In this document: one piece after another, positions 59,295 through 64,000 of the stretch
Layout: every line of letters begins with the position of its first letter
How positions within the stretch are numbered: position 1 is the stretch's first letter
Assembly: GCA_011319805.1 (NCBI GenBank)
Contig: SJRY01000299.1
Location: 62,001 to 126,000, forward strand
DNA: 64,000 nucleotides
Direction: 5' to 3'
DNA from: Macrocybe gigantea
Lineage: Eukaryota; Basidiomycota; Agaricomycetes; Agaricales; Callistosporiaceae
Notes under the pieces: generated by a model
The model's database searches: none
Seen by the model: only the letters and a program-made list of their open reading frames with translations
What the model was told of the DNA's origin: nothing
Position numbers and translations under genes: made by a program

Positions 59295-61258
59295 TCATTG
59301 AAGGCGCCGCAGCTTGAAATAGCATTTTTCGCCGATTGGCTGGCACTTGCAACCGTTCAACGTTAGTAGACCGTCTCAAGAGAAAAAGACAGCTGGCTCA
59401 CCCTCTGAAGATCATTATAGTTGGGCCTAGGGAACGACTTGAGAGCGTTCCCCGTTTCATCGACGGCGTCAAATTCGTATCCGGACACTAAAAGGGCAGT
59501 GATCAATTTGATCTCGAGCTTCGCAGCCTTCATGCCAGTGCAGGGATGGCGACCTGGGAGATATGTGTGAGCCCTATTTCCATGCCTGTCACGACATGGT
59601 TCTTACCTGCTCCCCATCCCAGAAACGCGTAGGGGTGTTTCTTGTCCTCCTCCCTCCCGGCGGAAAAACGGTCCGGATCGAATTCTGCAGGGTTTGTATA
59701 GATGTCTGGATTGAGGTGGACGTCAGATACTTGATATGCCATGAAATGGCCCCTTGGTACAGCTTTCCACAAACTTCCAAGTCGTGCAAGACGTTCCTCC
59801 GCAGCGTCGCTCCACAGAATACGAGTCGGATCGTCTCGCGGATGACGGCTTCGAGCACGGGCATCTCTTCTTCCCAAGCCGTGATTGGAATCAAGGATAG
59901 CCGTTTATGCAAAGGATCGTTCGCGACTGCAGTTGTGTACTTTTCAAGAAGAGTGTTTATCTCGCGAACGACTTTGCTTTTCCATTCCCTGTTTTGCGAA
60001 AGGAATACGAGGACCCAGCACGCTACATGTCTTGGTTAGGATGCGGTTAATAATGCATAAATCCAAAAGAGCTCGCCGTTAACGCCGGTGTTGATGACGC
60101 CGGTAAAGATAACTGCAAGGATGAACTGGAAGCACGGCGTTTCAGAGGATACACACGGCCCGTGTCACGACAGGAAACTTCGTACTGCAATGATATCTTG
60201 ATCAGGTAAAGCTTGTCCCAACAAGAGATCGATAGCGTCGGCGGTAGGCGCCTTTGCTGCTTTCCGTTCATTGACGTATTTCAAAAGTAGGTCATACATT
60301 TCTTGCGTCGCTTTCGCCCTATTCTTCTTGTCTTGGCCTGGAAACCACGGAAGAAGTACCGCAGTTGGAGTAGCACTGGTTTCGAGAACACAGTATAAAT
60401 GCTGCAGTCGATCCAAAGCGGCAAAGTTGGTCGACAAATCTCGGCAACTCGCCAGTCGCACCGTCATTTGGAATACGAGCTAGTTAGGCGACGTGTGAGT
60501 GAACAAAGCAATCGAACAGCAGCAAGGAGAACGCGTACGCCATAAACTGATTGGAATGGGTCGATTGCTCGCTCGTGACCCCATGTGTCCAAACGTGTTT
60601 GAACGTCATCAAACAGAGTAGGGATTACTAGTTCTTTTTGATCAGGACATATGTTCACAGTGCAGATAACGAAGCGTACCATCCGACAGTCGGGATTTAC
60701 TCATCAAAACAGATAGCTGTTTGTTAAACCAGGGCAGATTGCCCTCAGGTTCCACGGTTAGAGAAATGTCCTCAAGATGAGGAGTCTGAAACAACAAGGA
60801 TCAGACATGGTTGTCGATGGGCAGCGAAGCTACCATACCGATCCAACGAGAACTTTGTAGCCTTCCGTAAAGCTCAAACTCCTACTGTCGAAAAAAGCTT
60901 TTCGGGCTTCTTCACCCCTGACAATTGTCACGAAATGCTTCAATGGTGATGTAAGACCTAGGACCGACACGGAAAATGGACGGCAGACCTGGAGCAATCG
61001 AAATTGGAACATGTCCCCACCGATCTTTTCAAAACCCTCCTTCATAAAATCAAAGCGACGCGTGAAGAACGGCCATGCTGTTATGATTGAAAAACCGCCG
61101 AGCTCGGGAATATGGGTGCTTTTGTGTCGAGGACGGACGATTGCGTATACGAAGGCCAGCGTAACAATCAGCCAGATAGCCAGCAGAGCCGGAGTAGCGC
61201 TCGTGTATGCATTCCAGGCAGACCAGGCGTCGATAAGTGTCGAGTTCACGTCACTCAT
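59295..61258 (-). CDS. Cytochrome P450 monooxygenase
   Basis: Membrane-anchored microsomal P450. Start at 61258: MSDVNSTLIDAWSAWNA, a transmembrane helix (LLAIWLIVTLAFVYAIV), then HIPELGGFSIITAWPFF, FVTIVRGEEARKAFF, the ExxR helix (VLEAVIRETIRL), the PERF-like segment FDPDRFSAGREED, and the haem loop FLGWGAGRHPCTGMKAAKLE, whose Cys is the axial ligand (split by an intron at ~59553-59609). It ends GEKCYFKLRRLQ at 59295. About ten short introns; frame consistent. Substrate cannot be inferred. It shares a ~600-bp divergent promoter region with the MCD4-like gene. Confidence 0.88.
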
Positions 61259-61853
61259 GTCGCTCCAGGGCGCAGAAGAGGTAATCGTCGAAAAAATCGA
61301 AGGAACAAAAGTGAAGAGAAGATGACCACTTTAAAAATGCTCGGCCTGCGCCATGTCCCTTCACAGCCAAGAAAGTAAAGCTCTGGAACGGAGCACACAG
61401 AAAGGAACCTCGTTCAGGCTTGCCCTCCGCGCTCTTGTTAGGTTGCCATGAGTTGGCCGGAAACTGGATAGCGTAGGGACCTTGTGACCACTATGTCAGG
61501 CTACATGGTCCCCTCTGGCTTTATTGAGAAATTTAGGTTTGATTTGCGCCTCCATAAGCCTGCGACAGGACGAACAACTCGAATGTTCGGCAAGCTAGCC
61601 TAGCTTGGCCAAACAAAGATGTTGTTTCAACATAACCCTAACAACCTACGTTTATAATAAACACAAACAATTCCTGTCTCCCTACAGCACGGTGACACGA
61701 GCCCCTGAAACTGAGGATCCAGAAGTCTACTACCCAACGTCCATGATTTGTATGTGGTCTTTTGAATTTTTTCAAGCTTTGGAATTGAATGGTGGAAAAA
61801 GCAGCATAGTTCGAGAAACTTTATAATTGACTTAGTTTTGTGCAACGGAAAGA
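61259..61853. promoter_or_regulatory. Divergent promoter region, P450 / MCD4-like
   Basis: 595 bp between two outward-facing starts. No specific operator recognised. Confidence 0.4.
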
Positions 61854-64000
61854 ATGGGACGTGTTGTCGATGTCAGACCTTCAATCGCTTCCAGCTACAA
61901 TGTCGCAAAACTACTTGCTATAGGGCTCGTGTTCCATTTGGTCTTCATAGGATCTGTGTTCGACTGCTACTTTACGAGCCCAATCGTCAAAGGCATGGAG
62001 AGGTATAACGCCGGCCAGGCCGAAGCGAAGCGTCTCGTCTTAATCGTTGGTAAATCGTCTGTCCTGAATACGAAATTTAGCGTGTATTGATGAGAATTCG
62101 GTGCAGGCGATGGTCTTCGCGCCGACTTGCTTTTCAATGTCGACGGGTTTCATTTCATACCGAATGCGCCGTCCATCGTTGCACCCTACCTCCGATCAAT
62201 TGCTGAAAGACGTGGGGCTTTTGGCGTTTCTCACACTCACGTTCCGACCGAAAGTCGCCCTGGGCATGTCGCGATAATTGGTAACTAATGTGCTTCCTTT
62301 CGTGATCTATCTCACACAAGGTCTTAGGTGGAATGTATGAGGATGTTTCTGCTGTGACGAAGGTACGCACCGCTCTTGAACTGCAGGTCCAATCAACGTG
62401 AAAGCTCATATGGAACTTAGGGGTGGAAAACAAATCCTGTAAGCTCTCTACGGTATGACTGTGACATTTGAACGCTGACGTCTTTCAGGTCGACTTTGAT
62501 TCTGTTTTCAACCAATCGTCATTCACGTTCTCATTCGGTTCACCGGATATCCTGCCAATGTTCGCCCGTGGCGCCACCCCGGGAAAAGTGAAGACCTGGA
62601 CCTATCATGAAGCGGATGAGGATTTCACGAAAGGGAGGATTGACTTTGTGGCCTGTTTCGAGCAATGTCTTATCTTCTCATTGCAGATGCCACTGCGTTG
62701 GATGTCTGGGTGCTCGAACAACTGAAAATCCTCTTCCACAACGCGACGACTGACGCGGTCCTCCGAAAACAGCTCAACTCTGACAAAGTCATTTTCTTCC
62801 TTCACCTGCTAGGCCTGGATACAACCGGTCACTCTTATCGACCGCATTCAAAGGTGAGTTTAGCGATTCGGGAGTTCGCCAATTTTTAAGCGGCTTTTCA
62901 GGAGTACATGAAAAATATCCAAGTTGTGGATGACGTCGTGAAACAGACGGAGAAGCTCGTGTTCGACTTTTACGGCGACGGTGAAACAAGCTACGTCTTC
63001 ACCGCAGACCATGGCATGTCTGTTATCGGGAATCACGGCGATGGTGGTAAATCCTCATTTCATTGAAACTCTTCATACTCAGGGCATGTGACACAGATCC
63101 CGACAATACACGTACGCCGCTCATCGCCTGGGGACGCGGCGTCAGAGGTCCCCTGCCGGACTCGAACCCTTCGTCTCACGATTCATATTCAGCGCCCTGG
63201 CGCCTGGGACACCTCCTTCGACGGGACATGGAACAGGCCGACGTCGCTGCACTGATGGCTTCTTTAATTGGGATCGACTGGCCCGTGAATTCTGTCGGGG
63301 TCCTGCCTGACGTTGATCCGACAATCCCGGGCTATCTGGAGCCCAAGCTTGGCGACGAGGCGCGTGCCCGGCTCGCCTTGACCAATTCAAGGTGCGTGTC
63401 ACCCGCGTGCCCGTGATGCAGGATTGGGCTGATTTCTTTGTGCCTAGGTCATTTTAGAGCATTACCGCGTTAAACATAGTGCGACCCTTTGCCAATTCGA
63501 GGCACGCGCGTCTAACCACGTTTGGCAGACATGAAGCAGGCGAGGGCGGTGCTTTACAAGCCCTTCCGGCCCTTGGAGGGCTCCGATGACGTGGAAAATA
63601 TACCCCGGAGACTCGCATTGCTGAATTCGATAGAACAATTCATCCTGAGGAAGGACTGGAATAAGGCTCGAGAGACATCTGCTATGGCCATCAAATTAGG
63701 ACTGGAAGGCTTGCGATACCTTCAAACTTACGAGCGGCGCCTTTTACGAGCCATCGTTACTGCAGCCTACATTGGCTGGACCGCATATGCATCTCTATTC
63801 GTCTTTAGACCGCTAGACTATACCGGCCATCTTAAACCAAGCCCGCGGACATTCTGGATCATCAACGGCATCGCACTGCTCATCTTTTCTAGCTTTTGTG
63901 CGCTCTTCGCAATCCAGCATTCGCCTTGGTCATTCTATGTCTATGTAGCCTTTCCTTGTTTCTTCTGGCGCGAGTTCTTGATACAGGCCGTCCCAGCTCT
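61854..64000 (+). CDS. MCD4: GPI ethanolamine phosphate transferase 1 (MCD4/PIG-N), 5' part
   Basis: ER membrane enzyme that adds ethanolamine phosphate to the first mannose of GPI-anchor precursors. It starts [20 protein letters not shown] with one N-terminal membrane helix ([17 protein letters not shown]). The alkaline-phosphatase-like luminal domain follows: [11 protein letters not shown] (metal-binding Asp), [20 protein letters not shown] (nucleophile Thr), [40 protein letters not shown] and [14 protein letters not shown]. Further on: [47 protein letters not shown], then the first helices of the C-terminal multi-span region ([19 protein letters not shown]). The gene runs past the window end. 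The junction near 63392-63451 does not join in phase with a canonical splice, so a base error is possible. Full-length family members are ~900-1000 residues; a little over half is present here. Confidence 0.9.

Noticed and set aside
63160..63185. Possible tRNA T-arm (GGTTCGAGTCC on the minus strand)
   Set aside because: No matching acceptor, D or anticodon stems around it, and it lies in well-conserved MCD4 coding sequence.
57265..64000. Secondary-metabolite cluster (AKR + P450)
   Set aside because: No backbone enzyme (PKS, NRPS, terpene cyclase) is present and the next gene is housekeeping MCD4.

Overview
This window is fungal nuclear DNA, most likely from a basidiomycete (Agaricomycotina). 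The genes are cut by many 50-80 nt GT-AG introns (a few look like GC-AG). The gene set includes a FOL3-type folate gene, a GH5 glucanase, a MCD4/PIG-N GPI-anchor enzyme, an HMG-box factor, a DUF6699-like gene and a DDX60/Ski2-like helicase. No rRNA, tRNA or CRISPR was recognised. Exon limits come from reading splice sites and homology by eye and are approximate unless stated.

Layout. 0-6 kb: an arsenite methyltransferase joined in one gene to a CX5R rhodanese/Acr2-type arsenate-reductase domain, a GH5 exo-glucanase-like gene and a Ser-rich unknown gene, all on the plus strand. 6.7-7.3 kb: a GFA/CENP-V zinc-fold gene (minus). 11.9-12.6 kb: a small secreted precursor with 12 repeats ending in P-x-W followed by Kex2-type dibasic sites, a probable multi-peptide precursor and the most interesting gene here. 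15.5-18.7 kb: FOL3-like gene converging on myo-inositol oxygenase. 19.8-27.4 kb: three paralogues of an unrecognised Gly-rich glycoprotein, one decayed, with a minisatellite and a duplicated block between them. 28-32.9 kb: gene-poor. 33-34.6 kb: HMG-box factor. 38.9-39.9 kb: HhH-GPD DNA glycosylase. 42.7-43.9 kb: a 1.19-kb hAT deletion derivative with matching TIRs and a perfect 8-bp target duplication. 48.5-49 kb: DUF6699-like gene. 49.3-56.2 kb: DDX60-like helicase containing an internal duplication. 57.3 kb to the end: aldo-keto reductase, cytochrome P450 and the 5' part of MCD4.

The genes do not form an evident pathway cluster. Functional links are local only: arsenate reduction plus arsenite methylation in one polypeptide, and wall or GPI-related functions (GH5, MCD4).

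Caution: several otherwise well-conserved genes (GH5, FOL3, DUF6699-like, helicase, the ArsM fusion, MCD4) are broken by single-base losses, often within short homopolymers. This looks more like consensus sequencing error than mass gene death, and it limits confidence in any frameshift seen here.
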